DNA of 19,953 nt from Synergistaceae bacterium (GCA_031273365.1 JAISSA010000149.1:1-19953); one strand, 5' to 3'; positions 1 to 6,921 are shown, numbered from the stretch's first letter. Notes: generated from the letters alone by a model not told the origin. Numbers and translations: made by a program.

Positions 1-78
1 CTTATCTATCCACGGCAACACTAAAAATCCAGCCTTTCCCTGATCGGCACTATCCATTTTGTAAATTTCCTTATCCAT
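1..78 (-). CDS. partial hypothetical protein, N-terminal end, runs off the window
   Basis: This is an open frame on the minus strand starting at an ATG at 78 and still open at the window edge (26 codons seen). It begins MDKEIYKMDSADQGKAGF. The same frame stays open upstream to a stop at 181-183 and reads like protein there too (ending ERALGRLDK before the ATG), so the true start could be a non-ATG codon further up that overlaps the end of the next gene. A 12-base direct repeat, TATCCATTTTGT at 51-62 and 72-83, produces two KMD tripeptides seven residues apart, which suits a helical or coiled-coil segment. There is no clear ribosome site at the ATG. Function unknown; this may be a fragment rather than a gene. 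Confidence 0.3.
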   Translation of the reverse strand, partial: MDKEIYKMDSADQGKAGFLVLPWIDK

Positions 79-151
79 TTTGTCAAGGCGCCCCAGAGCT
101 CTTTCCGAGACTTCCGCCAAATCCGCATACTCTAAAGTCGAGCTTATTTGC

Positions 152-733
152 TTATTTTGTCCACTTCGTAAAGTTGTAGATCAGGTGTATGGGACGCGCG
201 CCGGGAGAATCGCCGGGGAAGCGATTCGTGGCGCCGGTGTTGCAGGAGAGCGCGATGATGGTGTATTTATCGGGCTTCCAGTTGCTTTGCAGCATAATTC
301 GATTTTTGGTCCGGGCATTTGTCGCGGGGCGCTCGTTCGTTTTGCCGAAACGGACGTTATACGCCTCGCGCAGGGCGTCGTATAACGCCCGGTCTTCCTC
401 CGCGTTCCCCGAGCTGGCGATGTAGACCGCCTTGTGATTCAGCCCATTTTTGGCGTGGAAGCCGAAGACGAAGACGGCCGAACGAAACTCGAACGTGCCC
501 TTCATGGTCAGGCGTCCCTCGCGAACGAAATCGGAGGCGACGGCCCCGCTTTTTTCCATGCGTTTCTGCGTCCGTGCGGAGGACAGGCCAAACGTTGCGG
601 ACATGAAAGCCTCCGCGCTGTCGCCTGCGCCGGCCGCTTCACGGGGGAAAAACGCCGACGACAAAAAACACGCGGCGAGAACGAACAAAAGAACGAGCAA
701 AATCCGCGGTCCGTGCGCTTTGAATCCCGGCAT
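152..733 (-). CDS. exported protein of unknown function
   Basis: A 193-residue protein with an N-terminal signal peptide: basic MPGFKAHGPR, a hydrophobic core rich in L, V and F, then a cleavage-like stretch near AAGAGDS. The mature part has a helix-like segment (SATFGLSSARTQKRMEKSG) followed by alternating beta-like segments containing the pattern GLNHKAVYI. This loosely recalls small two-part exported proteins with a BamE-like fold, but I cannot assign a family. The start at 733 is preferred over the ATG at 739, because GGAGG lies 7 bases before 733 but only 1 base before 739. The 739 start would overlap the upstream stop as ATGA. It forms a two-gene unit with the upstream exported protein and is probably secreted or periplasmic. 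Function unknown. Confidence 0.7.
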   Translation of the reverse strand: MPGFKAHGPRILLVLLFVLAACFLSSAFFPREAAGAGDSAEAFMSATFGLSSARTQKRMEKSGAVASDFVREGRLTMKGTFEFRSAVFVFGFHAKNGLNHKAVYIASSGNAEEDRALYDALREAYNVRFGKTNERPATNARTKNRIMLQSNWKPDKYTIIALSCNTGATNRFPGDSPGARPIHLIYNFTKWTK

Positions 734-735
734 CG

Positions 736-1311
736 TCATTCCTCCCGTCGGGGACCCAGGTCCCAGATGACGCGCGAGGCCCGACGCGCCGCCTCACCCG
801 CCCCGCGCGTGAAGTAGCCCCTGTAACGCTTCACGCTGTTCCGATCGATCCTGTGGGGAAGCAGACGCGCGGAGGCCACGGGATCGCCGTGACGGTCGAG
901 GAAGATCATCGTTCCGCCAAAGAACACGTTGCGGTCCGTCATGTTCACGATGTCGATAAAAATGCTGTCCCACTCGTAGCGCACGTTCTCAAACCGCAGT
1001 CCGGGCACCTCCCCGATACGGCCGTCCATGACGACGGCGAAGGCGGCTCTGCACGCGAACGGAGCAGGGCACAAATACAGAAGCGTCAACAGAAACAGTC
1101 CGGCAGCACTGCGTTTTTTGTAAACGTTCAGGATCAGAGGGGCAGGGGAATGTGTCCCCGCGCCCGTTCGCCCCTGGGGCTCAGAGTCTGCCCCTTCCCC
1201 CCTGAAACCCCCGGTGTCGCCCTGAGTGGCTGCCAGGGCAAGACTGAACGTACGGAGTCTGGACGGATACCGTTTTTTCAGACGCGTCGCCGCGTGTGTA
1301 AGCGCGTTCAT
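736..1311 (-). CDS. membrane-anchored or exported beta-rich protein of unknown function, carrying an in-frame repeat insertion
   Basis: A 191-residue protein. The start at 1311 is chosen because AAGGAAGG lies 9 bases upstream; a GTG at 1320 touches the same site. Residues 1-30 are basic (RLKKRYPSRLR) followed by FSLALAA. Residues of about 31-62 are encoded by a GC-rich palindromic repeat and are low-complexity, rich in G, P, S and T (PQGRTGAGTHSPA). A strong hydrophobic segment follows (KKRSAAGLFLLTLLYLC), which looks like the original signal peptide. The C-terminal hundred residues hold alternating beta-like strands (FIDIVNMTDRNVFFGG, FLDRHGDPVASARLLP) like a small immunoglobulin-type fold. 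The stop overlaps the next gene. The repeat probably moved or extended the N-terminus. No family recognised; likely acts outside the membrane. Confidence 0.65.
   Translation of the reverse strand: MNALTHAATRLKKRYPSRLRTFSLALAATQGDTGGFRGEGADSEPQGRTGAGTHSPAPLILNVYKKRSAAGLFLLTLLYLCPAPFACRAAFAVVMDGRIGEVPGLRFENVRYEWDSIFIDIVNMTDRNVFFGGTMIFLDRHGDPVASARLLPHRIDRNSVKRYRGYFTRGAGEAARRASRVIWDLGPRREE
1133..1229. repeat. GC-rich palindromic repeat, copy A (inside a gene)
   Basis: About 97 bases sharing long blocks with copies at 15454-15535 and 16840-16917, including GCGCCCGTTCGCCCCTGGGG and CCCCCCTGAAACCCC. It contains an inner hairpin (GGGGA/TCCCC, 1145-1158) and ends in TCAG/CTGA-type complementary sequence. 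It is read in frame by the minus-strand gene at 736-1311, in the orientation opposite to the hen1 copy. Confidence 0.8.
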
Positions 1312-1336
1312 GATGTACACCCTTCCTTATTGGTTT

Positions 1337-2221
1337 TTATCGTGTCAGGCAGTCGCAGGCCTCCGGGTTTTTACCCTGTTCCAGAGAAAAACGCAGTCCC
1401 TCGATGCGTATCCTTCCGGAGCGGTGCAAAAAGACCAGCAGCGAAAACAGCGTCGTCTCCCCGACGCCGATGTTTTGCGCCAGCGCGGGCAGGTCGCATT
1501 CTCCTTTTTCGCTCATCTTCCCGTTCAGCTCGTGCAGCACCTGAGTAGCGACAATGTCCAGCCATCGATCGAACATGTCCCGCATCTCCGGCGTCGTCAG
1601 GCTCGCCAGCTGGCTGGTGCGCAACACGGAATCCACCAGACGCGCCGTCACAAGCCCCTCGGCCTGGAGAACCTCCTTCACCTGACGCACGACGTCGTCG
1701 CCGGCGTTATTTGCCATGTTATTTCCGCTCATGTCGCTCCTCTGTCCATCCGTCACCCGTTTTTCATGTCGCCCGAAGAAAAACGCAAGCCATATACAGC
1801 AGGGGTCCGATGAGGTGAAGGCAACCCGATGGCGACGATGCGCCGGAATCATGAGCCAGTCTCCCCGCCGAAGCTCGACTCTTTCTTTTTCTTCGCCCTC
1901 GTACTCCAGCGCGGCGCTCCCCTGCAGCAGCACAACCCATTCATTCTCCGCCTGATCGTACCAGAAGCCCTGAGCGGAGCTCTGCCCCGTCGAAACAATA
2001 CGCTCGATCCTTATGTCCCCCTCCGAGCAGAGCGTTTCGAACAGCTCCTCCGCGGAAAGGGGCGCGTCCCGAAAAACGTTCCCCTGCAGCTTCATCATGT
2101 CCGTATTATACAGATTATTCCCCCCAAATGTGCAGGCGCTCAAAATCGGAAGCCCGTTCGCCCTCTGCCCCCCGGCTTGAACGTTTATTCCCTGAAGGTG
2201 ATAGTATATAGGGCGTTGCAT
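1337..2221 (-). CDS. cupin-domain protein fused to a probable winged-helix domain
   Basis: The frame encodes 294 residues. Residues 42-150 are a cupin barrel: start MMKLQGNVF, the glycine-rich strand VVLLQGSAALEYEGEE, and the second motif LRRGDWLMIPAHRRHRV, which has histidines that could bind a metal. Residues 151-165 are a charged linker. Residues 166-294 are helical and end in a segment like a winged helix (LPALAQNIGVGETTLFSLL, HRSGRIRIEGLRF). Start is uncertain. The ATG at 2221 has AGGA 4 bases upstream, but the cupin fold begins at the ATG pair 2098/2095, and the 41 extra residues overlap a degenerate repeat. An internal ATG at 1732 with GAGGAG 4 bases upstream could make the C-terminal domain separately. 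It could be a ligand-sensing regulator; that is inference. Confidence 0.65.
   Translation of the reverse strand: MQRPIYYHLQGINVQAGGQRANGLPILSACTFGGNNLYNTDMMKLQGNVFRDAPLSAEELFETLCSEGDIRIERIVSTGQSSAQGFWYDQAENEWVVLLQGSAALEYEGEEKERVELRRGDWLMIPAHRRHRVAFTSSDPCCIWLAFFFGRHEKRVTDGQRSDMSGNNMANNAGDDVVRQVKEVLQAEGLVTARLVDSVLRTSQLASLTTPEMRDMFDRWLDIVATQVLHELNGKMSEKGECDLPALAQNIGVGETTLFSLLVFLHRSGRIRIEGLRFSLEQGKNPEACDCLTR
2152..2175. repeat. probable degenerate copy of the palindromic repeat
   Basis: Thirteen bases (GCCCGTTCGCCCT, 2152-2164) match the core of the repeat family exactly, followed by a C-rich stretch like the family's second arm. It lies in the doubtful N-terminal extension of the cupin gene. 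It may be chance in GC-rich DNA. Confidence 0.3.
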
Positions 2222-2264
2222 TTTATCCTGGGTATTTCAACCTGCGATTGGGAGGAAAATTTTT

Positions 2265-3653
2265 GTGGAGAACCTGATGAAAAATCCGACGGAAGGATCG
2301 GCGGAGAAACGGCCGGAGAACAAAATGGGCGTGATGCCCGTTCACAGGCTGTTGCTCACCATGTCCGTTCCGATGGTCATCGCCATGCTGGTGCAGGCGT
2401 TGTATAACGTAGTGGACAGCATTTTTGTCGCTCAAATTGGAGAAAACGCCCTGACTGCCGTTTCTTTGGCGTTTCCCCTTCAGATGCTCATCATCGGCGT
2501 CGGGGTTGGAACCGGCGTCGGCGTCAACGCGTTTTTGTCGAAAAGCCTTGGAGAAAAAAATTTCGACGCCGTCAACAAATCGGCCATGAACGGCATTTTT
2601 CTGGCCTGGATAAGCTGCGGCGTTTTTATGGCCGTGGGGTTTTCCGTCGTCGAGGCCTTCTTCCTCACGCAGACCGACACCCGGGAGATCATTGAATATG
2701 GGCGGGATTACCTGTCCGTCATATGTATTTTCTCCTTTGGCGTCTTCAACCAGATTATGTTTGAACGACTGCTGACATCCACCGGAAAGACGTTTTACTC
2801 CATGATCTCGCAGACCGTCGGAGCCGTCACGAACATCGTCCTCGACCCCATAATGATTTTCGGACTGCTGGGCTTCCCGAGAATGGAGGTCGCCGGAGCC
2901 GCCCTCGCGACGGTAATCGGGCAAACCGCGGGCGCGTGTCTCGCGCTTTACTTCAACCTTCGAAAAAACCACGAGATCCAGCTGTCCCTGAGAGGTTTCA
3001 GGCCGAGTTTCGAGATCATAAGGAGAATTTACGCGATAGGACTGCCCTCCCTGCTGATGGCTTCCCTCGGCTCGGTCATGACCTATGGGCTGAACGGAAT
3101 CCTTATTTCCTTCACGGCCACGGCGGCGGCGGTTTTCGGGGTCTATTTCAAGCTGCAGAGCTTCGTTTTCATGCCGATTTTTGGCCTGAACAACGCCATG
3201 GTTCCCGTTTTGGCCTATAATTTCGGGGCGCGGAAAAAGGAGCGCATCGTCAAGACGATCAAACTGAGCCTGATGTACGCCATCGGCATCATGCTGCTCG
3301 GCACGGCGGTTTTTCACCTCTTCACGAACCGATTGCTCATGATGTTCAACGCCACCCCGGAGATGCTCGTCATTGGCGTTCCCGCCCTGCGGATCATCAG
3401 CACCCACTTTTTCTTCGCCGGGTTCTGCATCGTCTCTCTCTCGGTCTTCCAGGCGCTCGGCAACGGCATGGCAAGCCTGACCGTCGCCGTCTCCCGACAG
3501 CTGATTCTGCTTTTGCCGATAGCGTGGCTCCTGTCTCTGACGGGCTCCGTAAACGCCATATGGTGGACGTTTCCCGTCACCGAGTTCGTGACGCTGCTCC
3601 TGTGCGCCGTCTTTATGAAGCGCATTTACGTGGAGAAAATAAGAGAGATGTAA
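2265..3653 (+). CDS. MATE-family multidrug/toxin efflux transporter
   Basis: A 462-residue integral membrane protein of the MATE family, which exports cationic drugs or metabolites in exchange for Na+ or H+. The length fits the usual 440-480. The N-terminal half opens with the typical MPVHRLLLTMSVPMVIAMLV and ALYNVVDSIFVAQIGENALTAVS, and the second half repeats the fold from about residue 240 (IYAIGLPSLLMASLGSVMTY). About twelve hydrophobic segments are visible. It starts at a GTG at 2265 with GGAGG 9 bases upstream. It is divergent from the cupin gene across about 44-170 bases, depending on that gene's start, so the two may share a control region. The hic pair follows 39 bases downstream with no visible terminator. 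Substrate cannot be told from sequence. Confidence 0.9.
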   Translation: MENLMKNPTEGSAEKRPENKMGVMPVHRLLLTMSVPMVIAMLVQALYNVVDSIFVAQIGENALTAVSLAFPLQMLIIGVGVGTGVGVNAFLSKSLGEKNFDAVNKSAMNGIFLAWISCGVFMAVGFSVVEAFFLTQTDTREIIEYGRDYLSVICIFSFGVFNQIMFERLLTSTGKTFYSMISQTVGAVTNIVLDPIMIFGLLGFPRMEVAGAALATVIGQTAGACLALYFNLRKNHEIQLSLRGFRPSFEIIRRIYAIGLPSLLMASLGSVMTYGLNGILISFTATAAAVFGVYFKLQSFVFMPIFGLNNAMVPVLAYNFGARKKERIVKTIKLSLMYAIGIMLLGTAVFHLFTNRLLMMFNATPEMLVIGVPALRIISTHFFFAGFCIVSLSVFQALGNGMASLTVAVSRQLILLLPIAWLLSLTGSVNAIWWTFPVTEFVTLLLCAVFMKRIYVEKIREM

Positions 3654-3692
3654 AATTGCACCGGATATTGCGAAGCGTGAAAGGATTAGCCA

Positions 3693-3908
3693 ATGGGATT
3701 CACAACGACAGCGGCTGAGATGATGGCGTTTCCTGCGTCGAAGGGATATGTCAGGGAAACAGGGCGCGGGAAGCACGGCGTTAAGATGGTCGGAGCGACG
3801 AGGATACCGATACCGGCGCATCCGGGCAATATGCCAACAGGTACGGCCAGGAAGATTCTGGCGCAGGCCGGATACTCGATCAACGACGTTATTGAATGGA
3901 GGCGCTGA
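3693..3908 (+). CDS. hicA: HicA-family mRNA interferase toxin
   Basis: A 71-residue protein of the HicA (YcfA-like) family, a double-stranded RNA-binding-fold toxin that cleaves mRNA. Diagnostic parts are GRGKHGVKM near residues 24-32, where the histidine matches the catalytic histidine position, then RIPIPAHPGNMPTGTARKIL, the conserved proline/histidine segment before the last helix. AAGGA lies 7 bases before the ATG. hicA is followed after 2 bases by hicB, whose ribosome site is inside the end of hicA, so the two are translationally coupled with toxin first, the usual Hic order. No separate promoter is obvious in the 39 bases after the MATE gene. Confidence 0.85.
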   Translation: MGFTTTAAEMMAFPASKGYVRETGRGKHGVKMVGATRIPIPAHPGNMPTGTARKILAQAGYSINDVIEWRR

Positions 3909-3910
3909 CG

Positions 3911-4213
3911 ATGGCGAACCAATATAACCTGAGCTTGCTGTTTTACCCTCAACCGGACGGACAGTATCACGTGGCGTGTCCGGAACTGCCGAACTGCTTT
4001 ACGTGCGGCGCGACGATGGAAGAGGCGCGAGAGCGAATATATGAATTGATCGGAGACCTTTTGCCGGAACAGATAAGTGCGAGTGCGGAAGATGAGGAAG
4101 CGCTGAGGCTGGGGCTCTGCATGGATGGAAAAATGTACCAGGAAATCAAGGTTACGCTGGACGAAGCCGGGGAGGTTCGTTTCCCCGGAACACGCGCGGC
4201 AAACGTAGCCTGA
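3911..4213 (+). CDS. hicB: HicB-family antitoxin
   Basis: A 100-residue antitoxin expected to bind and block HicA. The N-terminal half is the degraded RNase-H-like HicB fold: YNLSLLFYPQPDGQYHVACP, ELPNCFTCGATMEEARERI, then a helix. The ATG at 3911 is chosen over the one at 3896 because GGAGG (3898-3902) lies 8 bases before it. The C-terminal 45 residues are acidic, then beta-like (KMYQEIKVTLDEAGEVRF). I see no helix-turn-helix or ribbon-helix-helix DNA-binding domain, which many HicB proteins use to repress their own operon. Autoregulation here may be absent or work differently. Confidence 0.85.
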   Translation: MANQYNLSLLFYPQPDGQYHVACPELPNCFTCGATMEEARERIYELIGDLLPEQISASAEDEEALRLGLCMDGKMYQEIKVTLDEAGEVRFPGTRAANVA

Positions 4214-4267
4214 CGCGTCGGGGACCTGCACGAACTGCTGTTGACGCGGTAAATATTCAAGAGGGAT

Positions 4268-4297
4268 TTGGAGGGAACGTCATTGGAGGGAACATCA
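4268..4297 (+). repeat. 15-bp tandem duplication of the speE ribosome-binding site
   Basis: TTGGAGGGAACGTCA (4268-4282) is followed directly by TTGGAGGGAACATCA (4283-4297), differing at one base, and then the ATG at 4298. Each unit carries GGAGGG, 7 bases before a possible start: TTG at 4283 for the first, ATG at 4298 for the second. The unit is a multiple of three, so upstream TTG starts stay in frame. Confidence 0.85.
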
Positions 4298-5161
4298 ATG
4301 GAAGCACCCGTAGTACGCGCGCGCCGCGATAACAGCCTGTGGCTGACGGAAGAACAGACCGACCACATGCGCCTTTCGCTGAAGGTCAGCGATATAATCT
4401 TTCAGAAAACGACCCCCTGGCAGAAGATTCTGATTGTCGATACGCCGGAGTATGGGCGTACGCTCGTGCTCGACGGGGCCATACAACTGACGGAGCGGGA
4501 CGAGTTCTGCTATTCGGAGATGATGGCGCACGTTCCCATCTGCGCGCATCCCCGGCCGGCACGCGTCCTGATCGTCGGGGGCGGCGACGGCGCGATTCTG
4601 CGCGAGGTCCTGCGCCACCCGGAGGTGGAGACCTGCACGCTCGTCGATATCGACATGGAGGTCATCGAAGCCTCGAAAAAGTACCTGCCGACCGTGGGGT
4701 GCGAGCTGGAAAATCCAGGGGCGGACGTGCGCTGCATGGACGCGCTGGAATACATCAGGACGACCGACGAGCGTTTCGACGTCGCCATCGTGGACAGCAC
4801 GGATCCCGTCGATTTTGCGGCCGGATTGTTTCAGGCCCCATTCTACCGGGACATCAAAAATATTCTGAACCCCGACGGGATGATGGTGGAACTGACGGAG
4901 TCCCCCTTCGCCGACACCGCGCTGATGCGGCAGGCCGTGCGGCAGATGCGTTCCGTCTTTCCCATCGTGCATCTGTACTGGGGAGCCGTCCCCACCTATC
5001 CCACGGGGATGTGGACCTACGCCGCGGCGTCTCTCGCGCCGGACCCCACGACGCCTCTGCGCGACGTGCCGGGAACCCGCTATTACACCGGCGCGATCCA
5101 CAGGGCCGCCTTTGCGCTGCCGCCTTTTCTGAGCGAACTCATCGACGCGCAAAGCCATTGA
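4298..5161 (+). CDS. speE: spermidine synthase (polyamine aminopropyltransferase)
   Basis: A 287-residue cytosolic enzyme that moves the aminopropyl group of decarboxylated S-adenosylmethionine onto putrescine to give spermidine. Visible family motifs in order: the N-terminal beta segment ending TLVLDGAIQLTERDEFCYSE, the nucleotide-binding loop VLIVGGGDGAILREVLRH, the acidic VDIDMEVIEASKKYLP, and the catalytic-loop region DVAIVDSTDPVDFAAGLF. In the last, the aspartates of DSTDP match the conserved active-site position. The YPTGMWTY segment near the end is also typical. The ATG at 4298 is preferred, with TTG at 4283 or 4268 possible because the ribosome site is duplicated. A hairpin terminator follows at 5169. 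No speD-like partner is in the window. Confidence 0.93.
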   Translation: MEAPVVRARRDNSLWLTEEQTDHMRLSLKVSDIIFQKTTPWQKILIVDTPEYGRTLVLDGAIQLTERDEFCYSEMMAHVPICAHPRPARVLIVGGGDGAILREVLRHPEVETCTLVDIDMEVIEASKKYLPTVGCELENPGADVRCMDALEYIRTTDERFDVAIVDSTDPVDFAAGLFQAPFYRDIKNILNPDGMMVELTESPFADTALMRQAVRQMRSVFPIVHLYWGAVPTYPTGMWTYAAASLAPDPTTPLRDVPGTRYYTGAIHRAAFALPPFLSELIDAQSH

Positions 5162-5168
5162 CGCGAAA

Positions 5169-5209
5169 GCCGGGAGATTGTTTGTGATTTAAGAATTCTC
5201 CCGGCCTTT
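5169..5209 (+). terminator. terminator downstream of speE
   Basis: GCCGGGAGA (5169-5177) pairs with TCTCCCGGC (5197-5205), a 9-bp stem with an AT-rich loop of 19 bases, followed by CTTTA. It lies 8 bases after the speE stop. Confidence 0.75.
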
Positions 5210-5220
5210 ACCTGAAATTT

Positions 5221-5249
5221 AAAAAGGGACCCCCTGTTTCAGGGTCCCT
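5221..5249 (-). terminator. terminator closing the minus-strand HU cluster
   Basis: AGGGACCC (5225-5232) pairs with GGGTCCCT (5242-5249), an 8-bp stem with a 9-base loop. On the minus strand the stem is followed by a run of five T (complement of 5221-5225), the classic intrinsic form. It follows the small ORF at 5255 by a few bases. Confidence 0.8.
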
Positions 5250-5254
5250 GTATC

Positions 5255-5407
5255 TTATTTCGCTTTTCCGGAAATGCTTTCGATCGCCTGGATCAGGGGC
5301 AAAATGCGCCTGTCCGTCGCGCGGGTCTTCAGCGCCTGTTCCGCGCTCATTTCTTTTTTCCAGTATTCCTGGTTTCGCCTGACGCTGATGCTCAGAACCG
5401 AACCCAC
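5255..5407 (-). CDS. possible small basic protein (50 aa) downstream of HU
   Basis: A short frame from a GTG at 5407 to a TAA at 5255, with a stop directly upstream in frame. It is basic and helical (SVRRNQEYWKKEMSAEQALK, ending ESISGKAK). It lies between the HU stop (31 bases upstream) and a strong terminator a few bases downstream, so it is probably in the HU transcript, and its composition reads like real coding sequence. No Shine-Dalgarno is visible before the GTG or before the internal ATG at MSAEQ. It could be a genuine small protein, the decayed tail of a longer gene, or untranslated 3' sequence. No family recognised. Confidence 0.35.
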   Translation of the reverse strand: MGSVLSISVRRNQEYWKKEMSAEQALKTRATDRRILPLIQAIESISGKAK

Positions 5408-5438
5408 CGGCGCAGCTCAATGGGGGCAACGCAAAAAA

Positions 5439-5714
5439 CTAAAGAACGCTGTCTTTCAGGGCCTTGCCTGCCTTGAAAACAGGAACTTTTTTAGCCGGAA
5501 TATGGATAATTTTCGTCGGGTCCTGCGGGTCATGCCCGTCCCGGGCAGCGCGGTCACGCACCTCAAAAGAGCCAAATCCGATCACCTGAACCTTATCCCC
5601 ATCGGCAAGCGCCTTCGTAATTACGTCGAATACGGCCGTTACGGCAGCTCCCGTATCTTTCTTCGTCAATCCGGCAGACTCCGCAACCTTGTCGATCAGT
5701 TCTGTCTTCGTCAT
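5439..5714 (-). CDS. hup: HU-family DNA-binding protein
   Basis: A 91-residue nucleoid protein of the HU/IHF family that bends and compacts DNA as a dimer. The start [20 protein letters not shown], the centre [20 protein letters not shown] and the end [17 protein letters not shown] are all classic. Residues 56-75 form the DNA-gripping beta arm, where the usual RNPQTGE motif is replaced by [10 protein letters not shown]. The proline that intercalates into DNA is present in this arm. AAGGAGG lies 8 bases before the ATG, as expected for an abundant protein. The gene is minus strand like galE, but 220 bases separate them, so it likely has its own promoter in 5715-5850. I could not pick a convincing -35/-10 pair there. 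Confidence 0.95.
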   Translation of the reverse strand: MTKTELIDKVAESAGLTKKDTGAAVTAVFDVITKALADGDKVQVIGFGSFEVRDRAARDGHDPQDPTKIIHIPAKKVPVFKAGKALKDSVL

Positions 5715-5898
5715 TTCTGAATCCTCCTTACAAGAGTATTGAACATATTAAACAACACTTTTCCCGAGTTTACCGGCAAAAGCGAACGCCGTCTATTTTT
5801 AACGCAAGGCGCGTCCGCGGTCAAGAGTCAAAGGATCAAACAACGCCCGAAGTCCCTGTTTTAAAAGGACCTTTGGTTCAGCATTATAAAATTTCCAT

Positions 5899-5932
5899 GA
5901 GGGCGGAGGGACGTGTCCCCACACTCGTTCGC
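5899..5932. repeat. partial palindromic repeat, copy D (at the galE 3' end)
   Basis: Thirty-four bases match the left arm of copy A (1133-1170) at most positions: GAGGGCGGAGGGACGTGTCC then CCCACACTCGTTCGC. It contains the palindrome GGGACGTGTCCC. It begins 2 bases beyond the galE stop and could act as a 3' hairpin for the hydrogenase-galE transcript. No T-run follows. Confidence 0.5.
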
Positions 5933-5934
5933 TG

Positions 5935-6921
5935 CTATCCCTGTCGATACCCTTCCGGATGCGATCGATGCCATTCCCACGCGGAACTGACGATATCCTC
6001 GAGGCCGGAACAGCGCGGAGACCAGCCCAGAACGTTTCGCGCCTCCTCCGATTCCGCGATCAGAACGGATGGATCGCCCGCGCGTCGCGCTTCTTCCCGA
6101 ACGGGAATTTTCGTCCCGGTTACCTGTTCGGCCATGACGACGACCTCGCGGACGGAAAAGCCTTTTCCGTTCCCCAGGTTGATTTTCCGGCTGCGGCCGC
6201 CGTCGGCCAGGTAACGCAGCGCCCTTACGTGAGCGTCGGCCAGATCGGCGACGTGGATATAGTCTCGAACACAGGTGCCGTCGGGCGTCGGATAATCGAC
6301 GCCGTAAAGGCTCACGTATGCCCGTTTCCCCATGGGGACCTGCAATATCAGGGGAATCAGGTGAGTCTCGGGCCGGTGATCTTCCCCTTTTGTCGCCGTC
6401 GCGCCCGCCGCGTTGAAATAGCGAAGGGCCACATGCGTCGTCTCGCAGGCGGAATCCATCCAATCGAGGATTTGTTCCACAAAATATTTGGAAAGTCCGT
6501 AGGGATTGGTCGGTTTTTTACGATGTTCTTCGTCGATCGGCGTATGCTCCGGTTCGCCGTATACCGCGGCCGTCGAGGAAAACACGACATTCCTGACGCC
6601 GCAGGACGTCAGCGCGGTCAACAGCCTCATGACCTTCCCCGTGTTGTTCTCGAAGTAGCGAAGGGGCTCTCCCACGGACTCAGGAACGGAGGTCAGCCCG
6701 GCAAAATGGATGACCTGCGTTATCGCATGAGAGGTCACGATATTCCTGACAAGGAGGTCGTCTCCGATATCGCCCTCGTAAAAAGGAATATCCTGAGCCA
6801 CCGCGACGCGATGTCCCCTGCTCAGGTCATCCAGCACGACGACCCTTTCGCCCGCCGCGGAAAGCGCCTCCACCGTCACGCTGCCGATATATCCCGCGCC
6901 GCCTGTGACCAGAACGTTCAT
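5935..6921 (-). CDS. galE: UDP-glucose 4-epimerase
   Basis: A 328-residue NAD-dependent enzyme of the extended SDR family that interconverts UDP-glucose and UDP-galactose for the Leloir pathway and surface polysaccharides. Seen: MNVLVTGGAGYIGS with the GxxGxxG NAD motif at residues 7-13, HFAGLTSVPESV, VFSSTAAVYGEPE with the catalytic-site serine/threonine, PYGLSKYFVE with the YxxxK pair, and LRYFNAAGA, all at family spacing. The C-terminus (HPEGYRQG) is short but normal, and the stop sits next to a partial palindromic repeat. It begins 13 bases after the mbhN stop with GAGGG upstream, so it is probably read through from the hydrogenase operon, an unexpected partner. Confidence 0.93.
   Translation of the reverse strand: MNVLVTGGAGYIGSVTVEALSAAGERVVVLDDLSRGHRVAVAQDIPFYEGDIGDDLLVRNIVTSHAITQVIHFAGLTSVPESVGEPLRYFENNTGKVMRLLTALTSCGVRNVVFSSTAAVYGEPEHTPIDEEHRKKPTNPYGLSKYFVEQILDWMDSACETTHVALRYFNAAGATATKGEDHRPETHLIPLILQVPMGKRAYVSLYGVDYPTPDGTCVRDYIHVADLADAHVRALRYLADGGRSRKINLGNGKGFSVREVVVMAEQVTGTKIPVREEARRAGDPSVLIAESEEARNVLGWSPRCSGLEDIVSSAWEWHRSHPEGYRQG

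Noticed and set aside
2223..3821. Long open frame of 532 codons on the minus strand opposite the MATE gene
   Set aside because: The translation is H/R/G/D-rich with no domain, and it is the antisense of a clear MATE coding region with a good ribosome site; it is a codon-bias shadow.
5370..5425. Possible T-loop-like GGGTTCGGTTC on the minus strand after HU as a tRNA
   Set aside because: No flanking stem complementarity and no anticodon arm at the right distance.
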